Translations under genes and position numbers: made by a program
The notes under the pieces: generated by a model
What the model was told of the DNA's origin: nothing
Databases searched by the model: none
The model's input: only the letters and a program-made list of their open reading frames with translations
Source of the DNA: Microbispora sp. ZYX-F-249
GTDB lineage: Bacteria > Actinomycetota > Actinomycetes > Streptosporangiales > Streptosporangiaceae
DNA length: 64,000 bases
Assembly (NCBI RefSeq): GCF_039649665.1
Contig: NZ_JBDJAW010000019.1
Coordinates: 62,001 to 126,000, forward strand
Direction of reading: 5' to 3'
In this document: positions 31,301-38,923 of the stretch, one piece after another
Layout of the letters: each line of letters starts with the position of its first letter
Numbering within the stretch: the stretch's first letter is position 1

Positions 31301-31551
31301 TGCGACTGAGCGGCGGCCCGTACGGCCGCTTGGACGGCCTCGGCGGCGCCCGACAGCAGGCAGAGCGTGTGGCGGCTCCGGGCAAGGGCCTCGTCGAGCT
31401 TCGCGAGCAGGTTGTGCCCGGGCCTGAAGTCCCATGGCTTGAGGATCACGCCGTAGCCGGCGCCTTCCAGCTCTACGGCGATCCACTCCGCCCACTGCAC
31501 GTCGTCGTCCGCGTGACAGATGAAGAAGTCCGCGGTGTGGTCGTCCCGCAC
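28345..31551 (-). CDS. TIR-NB-ARC-TPR protein (STAND NTPase) with degenerate TIR domain
   Basis: From the GTG at 31551, preceded by GGAGG, the protein is 1,068 residues. Residues 5-125 form a TIR domain (ADFFICHADDD, WDFRPGHNLLAKLDEAL) that lacks the glutamate normally found after the LLS strand. An NB-ARC ATPase follows, with P-loop GLGGLGKTQ (K206), Walker B LLIFDN near 271-276, and sensor and winged-helix motifs (LGGLPLALAQAAGVI). Residues about 610-1010 are TPRs, seven of them almost identical 42-residue units. Bacterial TIR-STAND proteins are typical antiphage or programmed-death sensors: the repeats detect a ligand and the NTPase oligomerises. It lies 14 bases downstream of a TIR-only gene, so the two probably form one system. 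Confidence 0.92.
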   Translation of the reverse strand: MRDDHTADFFICHADDDVQWAEWIAVELEGAGYGVILKPWDFRPGHNLLAKLDEALARSRHTLCLLSGAAEAVQAAVRAAAQSQDAEGKDRALIPVLVAECERPPLLAAYVPIDLRDVDEDEARRRLLNGVAERAERVASGGFPKAAGKRVRFPAADPEAWQLRGQRPNPDFVGRDNELTDLYRAFRANRPASAIQAITGLGGLGKTQLAIQYAHRYGSAYDVVWWVRAEDPTTLRGDYAELAKELGLPFDQDDQAVPALRQMLHRRRDWLLIFDNAEDPEQILPLLPDRLLGHVLITSRLRDWRHAEARHLEVLPTAAAVEYLQRKGRVTNADTARELAEALGGLPLALAQAAGVIAEGMSAADYLGQLQQQSPELFRQGRAGDNEATIASTWRVSFERLASQSVAAVALLRLAAFLGAEAIPLSRLTPVPDTPADLAEALTDPLRRLDVTRALRKYSLADTEDGLLSIHRIVQAVTRADLGAEEPRWAGLALATIAVAFPDDVRDPKIWPDCETMLAHAVAAAQHVVRLGVAPEETAGLLERVARYLLQRGRLDHSQSVIEDALAVAGRMPHDDPEYLRCRNTQGLLLLAQGRLAAARKAQEEVYETRTRALGPHDIDTLRVGRDLVEALYHQGHLTQAKQLQDRLVHEFTVTLGRDDLETITAVAYQATLLSDAGQYEEARILEEQVLGARRQLLGDHHPDTLTAMANLAATLRRQGHLDQARTLNEQVLDARRQLLGDHHPHTLDAISGLAATLHDQGELDQARTLTEQVLDARRQLLGDHHLHTLDAMSGLAATFYAQGELGRARTLDEQVLDARRQLLGDHHPDTLTAMANLAATLHDQGELDQARNLTEHVLDARRQLLGDHHPDTLTAMANLAATLRDQGELDQARTLNEHVLDARRQLLGHHHPDTLTSMANLATTLRDQGELDQARTLNEQVLDARRRLLGHHHPDTLRAMAGLATTLSGHGEKARAHSLLVTALTTSERTFGKKHTITTWLAWRLVSLHNARHEAPRRKAIVIENLSWLAKEPSNRLTGEQKSIRERVKAFFGGGKPGGRRPSKRKR
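28610..29492 (-). repeat. Seven tandem 126-bp repeats encoding TPR units
   Basis: Each unit encodes 42 residues with the core VLDARRQLLGDHHPDTL and GELDQARTLNEQ. Copies are nearly identical at DNA level, including synonymous sites. Confidence 0.92.
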
Positions 31552-31565
31552 GTGACCTCCGAGAC

Positions 31566-32039
31566 TCACCGGCGTGCGCCGCCCGGGAATCCGGGAACGC
31601 GCGGGGTCCGGGCGATCGAGGGGGAGACCCCGGACAGGAGCCGGTCCCGCGCCTCGGCCTCCTCGACTTCCACCAGGTCGATGTAGACCAGCGGTCCGAG
31701 TAACGGGGCGACGTCGCATTCGGCCACCCGCACCGGTATGAATCCGCGTTCTTTGCCGAGCAGCGTCTGACGATAGGCCGCGGTCCATTCGGCCTGGGTG
31801 AACATGGAGCTCAGGTAATGGGGAGACAGCACGCCCAGAACATGGCGGCAGCCGGACAGCGCCTTGTCCATTTCCGCCATGAAGTTGTCCCCGGGCCGGA
31901 AGTCCCAGGCCTGGATGGTCGTGCGGTAGCCGGCATCCTCAAGGGTGCGTGCGATCCACTTCGCCCAGGTTTCGTCCTTGCCGTTATAGGTGACGAAGAA
32001 GTCCTTTTCCCTGTTTTCGGTCGGGCCGTTCTCCGTCAT
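31566..32039 (-). CDS. TIR domain protein, catalytic glutamate retained
   Basis: This 157-residue protein is essentially one TIR domain: strand A KDFFVTYNGKDETWAKWIA, the WDFRPGDNFMAEMDKAL segment, and strand D HVLGVLSPHYLSSMFTQAEW with a glutamate at residue 84 where TIR NADases place their catalytic Glu. It is therefore a likely NAD-consuming or signal-making effector. It precedes the TIR-NB-ARC-TPR gene by 14 bases with its own GGAGG ribosome site. The two TIR domains share the WDFRPG and IPV.VAEC motifs, so one probably arose by duplication from the other. Upstream lies a 15-bp palindrome. Confidence 0.9.
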   Translation of the reverse strand: MTENGPTENREKDFFVTYNGKDETWAKWIARTLEDAGYRTTIQAWDFRPGDNFMAEMDKALSGCRHVLGVLSPHYLSSMFTQAEWTAAYRQTLLGKERGFIPVRVAECDVAPLLGPLVYIDLVEVEEAEARDRLLSGVSPSIARTPRVPGFPGGARR

Positions 32040-32079
32040 GACGCCTCCGTCGCTGCCCTGATGTCAAGCGCCCCCGTCG

Positions 32080-32094
32080 CCGGTAACTTACCGG
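32080..32094 (-). promoter_or_regulatory. 15-bp palindrome upstream of the TIR operon
   Basis: CCGGTAA and TTACCGG flank one central base, 41 bases before the TIR start. It may be an operator; no cognate regulator is adjacent. Confidence 0.4.
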
Positions 32095-32143
32095 GAATTT
32101 CGCGCGAGAACGGTCCACACGAAAGAGCGCGGTGAACAGCGAT

Positions 32144-32175
32144 GCGCCGGAACGGCAGGATCACCGTTCCGGCGC
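32144..32175 (-). terminator. Strong hairpin after the MMPL gene
   Basis: A perfect 12-bp stem (GCGCCGGAACGG) with an 8-base loop lies 16 bases past the MMPL stop. It also separates that gene from the TIR operon promoter. Confidence 0.7.
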
Positions 32176-32190
32176 TTGCGGGCCGGAGTG

Positions 32191-34434
32191 TCAGACGAGG
32201 GCGGGAACCCGCTCCTCGGGGGCCTCCTCGGGCTCGTCGTCGCCGTGCGACAGCCGCGGCAGCCAGTCCAGCCATCGTGGCAGGTACCAGTTCCAGTCGC
32301 CGAGCAGTTTCATCGTCGCGGGCAGCAGCACCGCGCGGACGATCGTCGCGTCGATCAGCACGGCCGCCGCCAGGCCGACGCCCAGCTGCATGAACGTCAG
32401 CAGCGACAGCGTGGCGAACGTGGCGAACACCGCCACCATGATGAGCGCGGCGCTGGTCACCACGGCCGCGGTGCTCCTGATCCCGAACGACACGGCGTCC
32501 TCGGTGCTCATGCCCCTGTCGTACGCCTCCCTGATCCGGCTGAGGATGAAGACGTGGTAGTCCATCGACAGCCCGAAGAGGATCACGAACAGGAACAGCG
32601 GCAGCCAGTTGGTGATCGTGCCCGTCGAGTGGAATCCCAGCAGGCTCTCGCCGTACCCCTTCTGGAAGACGAGCACGAGCACGCCGTACGCCGCGGCGAC
32701 GGACAGCAGGTTCAGCACGATGGCCTTGACCGCCACGACCACCGAGCGGAACGAGACCAGCAGCAGCACGAACGCCAGCAGCAGCACGAACCCGAACACC
32801 AGCGGGATGCGGCTGGTGAGCTGCTCGTTGAAGTCCATCGAGCCGGCCGTGTTGCCGGTGACGTGGGCGCCGGGCAGCGTGGCCGGCACGACCTTCTCCC
32901 GCAGGGTGCGGATCGCGTGCTCGGAGACCTCGTCCGCGCCGGTGCCCTTGATGCCGATGCTGATTCTCGCGACCGTCTTGTCCGGGTTGACGGCGACGGC
33001 GAAGGGCTCGTTGGCCTCGCCCGTGGCCAGCGCCTGCCGTTTGAAGTCCTCGATCCTGGCGGTGAACGCCGGCGTCGTCACGTCGGCCGCCTTCACCACG
33101 ACCACCGCCGGCTCGTTGCCGCCGGGGAACGCCTTGTCGATCCGCTTGAACGTCTCGGCGATCTGGTAGTCGCCCTGGAGGTCGTCGATGGTCTGGGTGC
33201 CGGTCTTCAGGCCGAAGGCCGGGATGGCCAGGGCGGCGAGCAGCCCGCCCGCGAGGACGGCGGAGATGAGCGGGTGCCGCAACACCGGCCGCAGGATCGC
33301 GCCCCACACGCGGCTCTCACCGCCGCGCACCCCGAGGATCCGCCGCCAGGTGAGCCGGCCGCCGGTGAGGACGCGCGCCGTGCCGTGGATCAGCCGGGCG
33401 TCGATCTTGTCGCCGATCAGTGACAGCAGCGCGGGCAGCACGGTCAGCGAACCCACGACGGCCGTGAGCACCACGAGGATCGTGCCCTCGGCGAAGCCCA
33501 TGAAGATGCCGTTGCCGGTGAGGAACATGCCCGCCATGGCCACGATGACGGTGATGCCGGAGATCAGCACGGCGCGTCCCGACGTGGCCGCGGCGATCTC
33601 GATGGACCGCTTCTTGTCGCGGCCCCTCGCCCGTTCCTCCCTCTCGCGCATGATGTAGAAGAGCGAGTAGTCGACGCCGACGGCCAGGCCGATGAGCAGC
33701 ATGACGTTGGTGGTGGCCGAGTCGACGTGCAGAAGATGGCTGGTGAAGGCCAGCAGGCCGGTGGCCGCGAAGATCGCCGTCATCGCCAGCGCGACCGGGA
33801 CGACCGCCGCCAGGAGCGCGCCGAACGCCGCGAGCAGGATGCCGATCGTGATGGGCAGCGAGAGCTGCTCGGCCCGGACGAAGTCCGCGTCGATCGCCTC
33901 GCCGATCAGCTTCTCGGAGCTGGCGGCGCCCGCCTCCTCCACGCGCAGGTCGGGGTGTGCCCCCTGCACCCCGGCCACCGCGTCGAGCACGGGCTGGATC
34001 CGTTCCTCCGCCGTGCCGCCGTCGCCCTTCATGTCGAACTGGACCAGCGTCGTCCGCCGGTCCTGCGTCACCGGCGAGGGCTCCTTGTCGTACGGCGTGC
34101 GCACGTGCTCGACCTGGCCGGTGGCCTCGACGGCCCGCTTGACGTCCTCCACGGCCCGGCGGAAGGCCGGGTCCGCCACCGTCAGCGTCCCCGTACGCGA
34201 CTGGACCAGCACCACCTCGCCGGCCACGTCCGGGAACCTCGCGCCGTCGAGGATCTGCCCGGCCTGGCGCGAGTCGCCGTTCGCGGACTCGTAGCCGCGC
34301 ATCTCGGTGGTGCCCACGGCGTTGCCCCCGACCGTCGCGACGGCGACGAAGGCGACCCAGATGAGCAGCGCCCACCACCGATGGCGTGCGCTCCAGCCGC
34401 CGATGGTGGCGGCGATGTTCCTGCGGCGTTCCAT
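32191..34434 (-). CDS. MMPL family RND transporter
   Basis: This 747-residue membrane protein begins MERRRNIAATIGGWSARHRWWALLIW, with the first helix followed by a large outer loop (about 40-190), a bundle of helices including GLAVGVDYSLFYIMREREERARG (the MMPL family's proton-relay region with the GxxxDY motif), a second outer loop, and a second bundle with ILFGLSMDYHVFILSRIREAYDRG. It thus has the expected two repeats of the MMPL/RND fold. In actinobacteria such proteins export lipids or other hydrophobic molecules. GGGAGG precedes the ATG at 34434. It diverges from a NUDIX gene. Confidence 0.93.
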   Translation of the reverse strand: MERRRNIAATIGGWSARHRWWALLIWVAFVAVATVGGNAVGTTEMRGYESANGDSRQAGQILDGARFPDVAGEVVLVQSRTGTLTVADPAFRRAVEDVKRAVEATGQVEHVRTPYDKEPSPVTQDRRTTLVQFDMKGDGGTAEERIQPVLDAVAGVQGAHPDLRVEEAGAASSEKLIGEAIDADFVRAEQLSLPITIGILLAAFGALLAAVVPVALAMTAIFAATGLLAFTSHLLHVDSATTNVMLLIGLAVGVDYSLFYIMREREERARGRDKKRSIEIAAATSGRAVLISGITVIVAMAGMFLTGNGIFMGFAEGTILVVLTAVVGSLTVLPALLSLIGDKIDARLIHGTARVLTGGRLTWRRILGVRGGESRVWGAILRPVLRHPLISAVLAGGLLAALAIPAFGLKTGTQTIDDLQGDYQIAETFKRIDKAFPGGNEPAVVVVKAADVTTPAFTARIEDFKRQALATGEANEPFAVAVNPDKTVARISIGIKGTGADEVSEHAIRTLREKVVPATLPGAHVTGNTAGSMDFNEQLTSRIPLVFGFVLLLAFVLLLVSFRSVVVAVKAIVLNLLSVAAAYGVLVLVFQKGYGESLLGFHSTGTITNWLPLFLFVILFGLSMDYHVFILSRIREAYDRGMSTEDAVSFGIRSTAAVVTSAALIMVAVFATFATLSLLTFMQLGVGLAAAVLIDATIVRAVLLPATMKLLGDWNWYLPRWLDWLPRLSHGDDEPEEAPEERVPALV

Positions 34435-34549
34435 GACCTCCCCTTTTACGTCTGCCTCAGACGGTAGGGAACGATCAAGGGCGGCACATCGGACGCGGAG
34501 ACCAGTTCGCGCGTACTGCTCGGGGCGTACACCCCTCATCCCCGCGATC

Positions 34550-34572
34550 TAGGGGACATCCCCTACTAGGCT
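34550..34572 (+). promoter_or_regulatory. Palindrome TAGGGGA-CA-TCCCCTA followed by TAGGCT
   Basis: A near-contiguous 16-bp palindrome (34550-34565) is followed by the -10-like TAGGCT (34567-34572) in the divergent region between the MMPL and NUDIX genes. The palindrome would sit just upstream of the -10, where a regulator can act. Confidence 0.4.
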
Positions 34573-34595
34573 CAGGGCATGAGATCGGAGCTGCG

Positions 34596-35069
34596 ATGAT
34601 CCCCGCGGACGCCTTCTACGCGGGGCTGTTCAAGGTGGCCGCCGCGGCGGCCGGTTTCATCACCGATACCTCGGACCGGGTCCTGCTCGTCAAGCCGGGC
34701 TACCGCGACCACTGGGGCTGGCCGGGCGGCCACGTCGACGAGGGCGAGTCACCCGAGGCGGCCTGCCGCCGGGAGCTGGCCGAGGAGCTGGGCCTCACCC
34801 GGCCGGTGGGCCGTCTGCTCGTGGTCCAGTGGGTGCCGCCGCTGGACGACCGGCCGATCCCGCTGGTCCACTTCCTGTTCGACTGCGGGACGTTCCGGGA
34901 CGGCGCGGGCGTGGTCCTGCAGCAGGAGGAGCTGGACGACTACGGCTTCTTCACCGCGGACCAGGCCGCCTCCCTCATGCCGGCCTACCTGGTGGCCCGG
35001 CTGACGGCCGCCCAGCGGGCCCGCGACACCGGCGAGACCGTCTACCTCCCTGCCGCCGTCGCCGAATAG
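34596..35069 (+). CDS. NUDIX hydrolase
   Basis: This 157-residue protein carries the full Nudix box, GGHVDEGESPEAACRRELAEELGL, at about residues 48-71, with the REL and EE residues that bind the metal. It should hydrolyse a nucleoside diphosphate linked to another group, but the substrate is not predictable. The ATG follows a GGAG ribosome site at 34587. It is followed 73 bases later by a small coiled-coil gene on the same strand. Length is normal. Confidence 0.93.
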   Translation: MIPADAFYAGLFKVAAAAAGFITDTSDRVLLVKPGYRDHWGWPGGHVDEGESPEAACRRELAEELGLTRPVGRLLVVQWVPPLDDRPIPLVHFLFDCGTFRDGAGVVLQQEELDDYGFFTADQAASLMPAYLVARLTAAQRARDTGETVYLPAAVAE

Positions 35070-35142
35070 TTTCCCGTCCTCGTGGAATGTGGTGGACGAA
35101 AGCGCCATCGCGAACGCGAGTGACCGAACGGGACGGTGAGGC

Positions 35143-35367
35143 ATGGACGACCCTGAGCTCGGCAAGGAACTCGAGGAGGTGGACGCCCAGATCGAGCGTC
35201 TGCGCAAGCAGGCCGCGCAGATGCGCGAGGAGATCGGGCAGAGCTGGGACGCGCCGACGGACATGGCGGAGAGAGCCACGCTGCTGACCAACGTCGAGCA
35301 GCAGGAGGCGCTCATCGACGACCTGCAGGTCAGGCGGGAGCAGATCCTGCGGCGGATGAAGGGCTGA
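35143..35367 (+). CDS. Small coiled-coil protein
   Basis: This 74-residue acidic protein has heptad-like helices at both ends (ELEEVDAQIERLRKQAAQMREEIG and LLTNVEQQEALIDDLQVRREQIL), joined by a short linker with AP and TD residues. It should form an antiparallel or dimeric helical hairpin. No known family comes to mind; similar short proteins occur in related genera. The start follows GGTGAGG. Its role is unknown. Confidence 0.75.
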   Translation: MDDPELGKELEEVDAQIERLRKQAAQMREEIGQSWDAPTDMAERATLLTNVEQQEALIDDLQVRREQILRRMKG

Positions 35368-35464
35368 GCCCACCGGGGCGCTCCGGAAGGTCCGGGGCGT
35401 GGTTTGTACGGTGGTATGTGCCACAGCGTCGTGGCGCACCGGACGACGGGGGCGGCGTGGGCTC

Positions 35465-37876
35465 ATGACCGCTATGCGAACGAGGGGTGCCGGAGGGGAA
35501 CCGGCGGGGCTGCCCGCCGAGGTGACCAGCTTCGTGGGGCGCCGGCACGAGCTGGCCGAGCTCAAACGCCTGCTGGGGACCTCGCACGTGGTCACCGTGG
35601 TCGGGGCGGGCGGGGTGGGCAAGACCCGCCTCGCGCTGCGGGCGGCCGAGGAGGTCCGCAGGAGCTTCCCCGGCGGCGTACGGCTGGTCGAGCTGGCCGC
35701 GCTCGAAGATCCCGCCCTGCTCGTGCAGGCCGTGGGCGAGGCGCTGTCGGTCACCGACTATTCGGCCCGCCCGCCGCTGGACGCGCTGGTCGAACGCCTG
35801 CGGGACCGGCAGACCCTGATCGTGCTGGACACCTGCGAGCACGTCCTGGCCGAGTGCGCGAAGCGCGTGGACACGCTGGTCCGCGCGCTTCCCGGCCTCC
35901 GTGTCCTCGCCACGAGCAGGCAGGCGCTCGGCATCGACGGCGAGCGCATCGTCGAGCTCGCGCCGCTGTCGACGCCCGCCCCCGACGGTGCGGCCGCGGT
36001 GCCGCTCGCCGAGTCGGACGCGGTCCGCCTGTTCGCCGAGAGGGCCGCGGCGGTGGTGCCCGAGTTCGAGGTGACCGAGGAGAACGAGGAGGTGGTGGCC
36101 GAGATCTGCCGCCGCCTGGACGGCCTGCCGCTGGCGATCGAGATGGCCGTCGTACGGCTGCGCGCCCTGTCGGTGCGGCAGGTGCTGGAGCGGCTGGACG
36201 ACCGGTTCCGGCTGCTGACCGGGGGATCGCGGGCCGCACTGCCCCGGCAGCGTACGCTGCGCGCGCTGTTCGAGTGGAGCTACGAGCTGTGCACCGAGCA
36301 GGAACGGCTGATGTGGCAGCGTGTCTCGGTCTTCGCCGGGGGGCTGGACCTGCAGGCCGCCGAGCACGTGTGCGCGGGCGACGGAATCGCGCGCGAGGAC
36401 GTGCTCGAACTCGTCGCGGGGCTGGTCGACAAGTCGGTGCTGTTGCGGCGGGAGTCCGAGGGAGTGGTGCGTTACCGCCTGCTCGACACCGTCCAGCGGT
36501 TCGGGCGTGAGCTGCTCGCCGCGTCCGGGCACGAGGAGACGCTGCACCGGCGGCACCGCGACTACTACCGGAAGATCACCTCACGGGCCTGGGCCGAGCT
36601 GTTCGGCGCCGCCCAGCAGACGTGGGTGGAGCGCCTTCGGCGGGACCACGCCAACCTCCGCAAGGCGCTGGACTGGTCGCTGCGCCAGCCCGGGGAGGCG
36701 GAGACGGGCCTCGCGATGACCGCGGAGCTGCTCTACCACTGGAGCGGATACCACCTGTCGGAGGGGTCCGGCTGGTTCGACCGGAGCCTGGCCGCAGCGA
36801 CCGAACCCGGCGAGGTGCGGGCCCACGCGCTGTGGGCGGGCGCCTGGATCGCCCTGCTCCGGGACGACCACGCCACCGCGCTCGCACGGCTGGAGGAGGC
36901 CACGGCGATCGCCGAGCGGCTCGGGCTGCGGGTGACGCACGGCTACATCGCGTTCCTGTCCGGCATGGCGGCCGTCTGCGCGGGCGACCTGGAGACCGGC
37001 ATGCGGCGGTACGAGGAGGCCGCTGCCGCCCACCGCGCCGCCGGCAACCCCATCGGCCTGGCGCTGTCCCTCAACCGGCTCGCCCTGGCCAACGCGTTCC
37101 TGGGCCGTCCGGCCGCCCGCGACCTCGCCGAGGAGTGCATGGCCCTGTGCGACCTGTACGGCGAGGGCTGGCACCGGGCGTACGCGCTGCTGGCGCTGGC
37201 GATCGACGCCTGGCGCAGGGGCGACACGCGCGCGGCCTGCGAGATGGACAACGAGAGCCTGCGCTACATCACGGCCGTGGGCGACCAGCTCGGCATGGGG
37301 ATGAACCTGGAGGCCCACGCCTGGTTCGCCGCGGGCGAGCACAGGTACGAACGGGCGGCCCGGCTGCTCGGCGTCGTACGGACCTCCTGGCGGGCCGCCG
37401 GCGCGCGGCTGGGGGAGTTCCGCTACATGAGCGGCTGCCACGACGACTGCGTCGCGGCCGCGTGCGAGGCGCTGGGCGAGCGCGCCTTCCAGGCGGAGAC
37501 GGCCCGGGGCGCGGCGCTGACGCGGGAAGAGGCCCTGGCCTACGCGCTCCAGGAACGGACACCCGCCGCCCGCGAGCCCGCGCCGTTCGAGGGCCGGATC
37601 ACGCCGCTCACGCGCCGGGAGACGGAGATCGCGCACCTCGTCGCCGAGGGACTGAGCAACAAGGACATCGCCGGACGGCTGGTCATCTCCCAGCGCACCG
37701 CTGAGGGCCACATCGAGCACATTCTCGACAAGCTCGGGTTCAAGTCCCGCGCCCAGGTGGCCGCCTGGATCAAGGAGCGGCTGAGCGGGCGGCCCGACGG
37801 CCCGGCCGCCGACAGGGCGGACGGCGCGGACGGGCCGGTCAGCGAAGGGCGTACGCCGGCAACTCGAACCACATGA
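35465..37876 (+). CDS. ATP-binding LuxR-family regulator (NB-ARC/TPR type)
   Basis: This 803-residue protein has an N-terminal NB-ARC ATPase beginning PAEVTSFVGRRHEL, P-loop VGAGGVGKTR (about 46-55), Walker B TLIVLDTCEHVL and the RLDGLPLAIEMA motif, then TPR-like helices, then a C-terminal LuxR helix-turn-helix (LTRRETEIAHLVAEGLSNKDIAGRLVISQRTAEGHIEHI). This is the common actinobacterial layout for repeat-gated transcription activators. The target genes are unknown. The end overlaps the convergent RsbW-like gene by 38 bases. Weak ribosome site; an ATG 9 bases downstream is also possible. Confidence 0.93.
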   Translation: MTAMRTRGAGGEPAGLPAEVTSFVGRRHELAELKRLLGTSHVVTVVGAGGVGKTRLALRAAEEVRRSFPGGVRLVELAALEDPALLVQAVGEALSVTDYSARPPLDALVERLRDRQTLIVLDTCEHVLAECAKRVDTLVRALPGLRVLATSRQALGIDGERIVELAPLSTPAPDGAAAVPLAESDAVRLFAERAAAVVPEFEVTEENEEVVAEICRRLDGLPLAIEMAVVRLRALSVRQVLERLDDRFRLLTGGSRAALPRQRTLRALFEWSYELCTEQERLMWQRVSVFAGGLDLQAAEHVCAGDGIAREDVLELVAGLVDKSVLLRRESEGVVRYRLLDTVQRFGRELLAASGHEETLHRRHRDYYRKITSRAWAELFGAAQQTWVERLRRDHANLRKALDWSLRQPGEAETGLAMTAELLYHWSGYHLSEGSGWFDRSLAAATEPGEVRAHALWAGAWIALLRDDHATALARLEEATAIAERLGLRVTHGYIAFLSGMAAVCAGDLETGMRRYEEAAAAHRAAGNPIGLALSLNRLALANAFLGRPAARDLAEECMALCDLYGEGWHRAYALLALAIDAWRRGDTRAACEMDNESLRYITAVGDQLGMGMNLEAHAWFAAGEHRYERAARLLGVVRTSWRAAGARLGEFRYMSGCHDDCVAAACEALGERAFQAETARGAALTREEALAYALQERTPAAREPAPFEGRITPLTRRETEIAHLVAEGLSNKDIAGRLVISQRTAEGHIEHILDKLGFKSRAQVAAWIKERLSGRPDGPAADRADGADGPVSEGRTPATRTT

Positions 37877-38390
37877 TCTTGCCCCGGCGGGTGCGCTCCG
37901 CGCCCCAGCAGCAGGCCAGCGAGTCGAGCAGCAGCAGTCCGCGGCCGTTCTCGGCACCGGCGGAGGGCCGGGCCACCTCGGGGAGCACGCCGTCGCAGTC
38001 CTCGACCTCGCAGCGCAGCAGCCCCTCGACGGCCGACAGCCGTACGACGAGGTCGCCGCAGCAGGTGTGGCAGACCACGTTGGTGACCAGCTCGCTCACC
38101 AGCAGCTCCGTCACGTCGGACAGCCTCTCCAGATCCCACGCGCGCAGGCGCTCGCGGGTCAGTCGCCGGGCCCGGCCGACGGAGGCAGGGTGGGCGGGCA
38201 GCCGCCAGGAGGCCGCCTCCACGTCGGGCTCGTCCACGAGCCGGATCGTGAGGTCGCCGACCCGCTGCCGCAGGGTCTCCCACCGGTGCCGGACCGAGGA
38301 GTGCCGGCGCTGCGGGGCGGCGGGCGCGTCGCCGCCGTGCGGGAGCGACCGTGGTTCGTCCCGGACGGGACAGTAGAGCAGACTCATCAC
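37839..38390 (-). CDS. RsbW-like ATP-binding protein (HATPase_c)
   Basis: This 183-residue protein has an HATPase domain at about residues 60-180 with the N-box ELLVSELVTNVVCH and the glycine motif GRGLLLLDSLACCWG. It is a member of the large actinobacterial set of anti-sigma-like serine kinases and ATP-binding regulators. The first 45 residues are basic and proline-rich with no clear fold. It lies downstream of the DUF5999 gene, on the same strand, and may form a pair with it. Two extra cysteines in HTCC and ACCWG are unusual. Confidence 0.9.
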   Translation of the reverse strand: MMSLLYCPVRDEPRSLPHGGDAPAAPQRRHSSVRHRWETLRQRVGDLTIRLVDEPDVEAASWRLPAHPASVGRARRLTRERLRAWDLERLSDVTELLVSELVTNVVCHTCCGDLVVRLSAVEGLLRCEVEDCDGVLPEVARPSAGAENGRGLLLLDSLACCWGAERTRRGKIMWFELPAYALR

Positions 38391-38478
38391 TTCTCCTCGC
38401 CTTCGGCTCGGAGTCCGGCCGTACCGGAGGCGTGCGGTTCGACGCCTCGCCAGTCGCTGTGCCGCCTGGTGCGCCGGC

Positions 38479-38670
38479 TCATGCGGCGCATCCCAGTGAG
38501 GCGCGGGCCGGGATGCTGCGACCGTCCGGCATGAGCTCGCCGCTGTCGTCGAAGAGCACCACGCCGTTGCAGAGCAGGCCCCATCCCTGCTCCGGGTGGA
38601 AGGCGATCAGACAGGCCGCGTCGCGGTCGGGCGCGTCCGCCGGCGGGCACTGCGGGTGGTGCTGGCACAT
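38479..38670 (-). CDS. DUF5999 family small protein
   Basis: This 63-residue protein reads MCQHHPQCPPADAPDRDAAC and continues with HPEQGWGLLCNGVVLFDDSGELMPDG, a pattern I recognise as DUF5999 in Streptomyces and relatives. The clustered Cys and His residues near the start (CxHxxxC) suggest metal binding. Members are often found next to HATPase anti-sigma-like genes, as here, where the RsbW-like gene follows 88 bases downstream. The ATG has a GGGGGA ribosome site. The function is not established. Confidence 0.88.
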   Translation of the reverse strand: MCQHHPQCPPADAPDRDAACLIAFHPEQGWGLLCNGVVLFDDSGELMPDGRSIPARASLGCAA

Positions 38671-38911
38671 GATCGGTCCCCCTGACTCTCATGCACTCTT
38701 TGAGACGTTTTCAGACTGCCTTCTCGCTTCTTGGGGTGAGGAGGGGGAAAACACCCGTATCGATACCTGTTCGAGGGATACGTAGGTAGTGGGTGGAGGG
38801 CAGGTAGACGGCGGGTAAACCCTCACCCGTGCAGGGGAGATCACGTCCCAGGCCCGGCCCGCCCGGCGGGACGGGAGTCGCACCCCTCGTGAGCGAGTCA
38901 CGGATGGTCAA

Positions 38912-38917
38912 TAGAGT
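38912..38917 (+). promoter_or_regulatory. -10-like hexamer TAGAGT before the PPOX gene
   Basis: TAGAGT is followed by 6 bases and then the ATG at 38924, with no ribosome site between. Confidence 0.45.
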
Positions 38918-38923
38918 TACGGC

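Noticed and set aside
31552-31788. Longer N-terminus for the TIR-NB-ARC-TPR protein
   Set aside because: It would overlap the TIR gene by more than 200 bases with Arg/Pro-rich sequence, while a GGAGG ribosome site stands directly before the GTG at 31551.
32062-32067. TTGACA (minus strand) as -35 of the TIR operon
   Set aside because: It is only 23 bases before the ATG, and no -10-like hexamer stands at the right distance.
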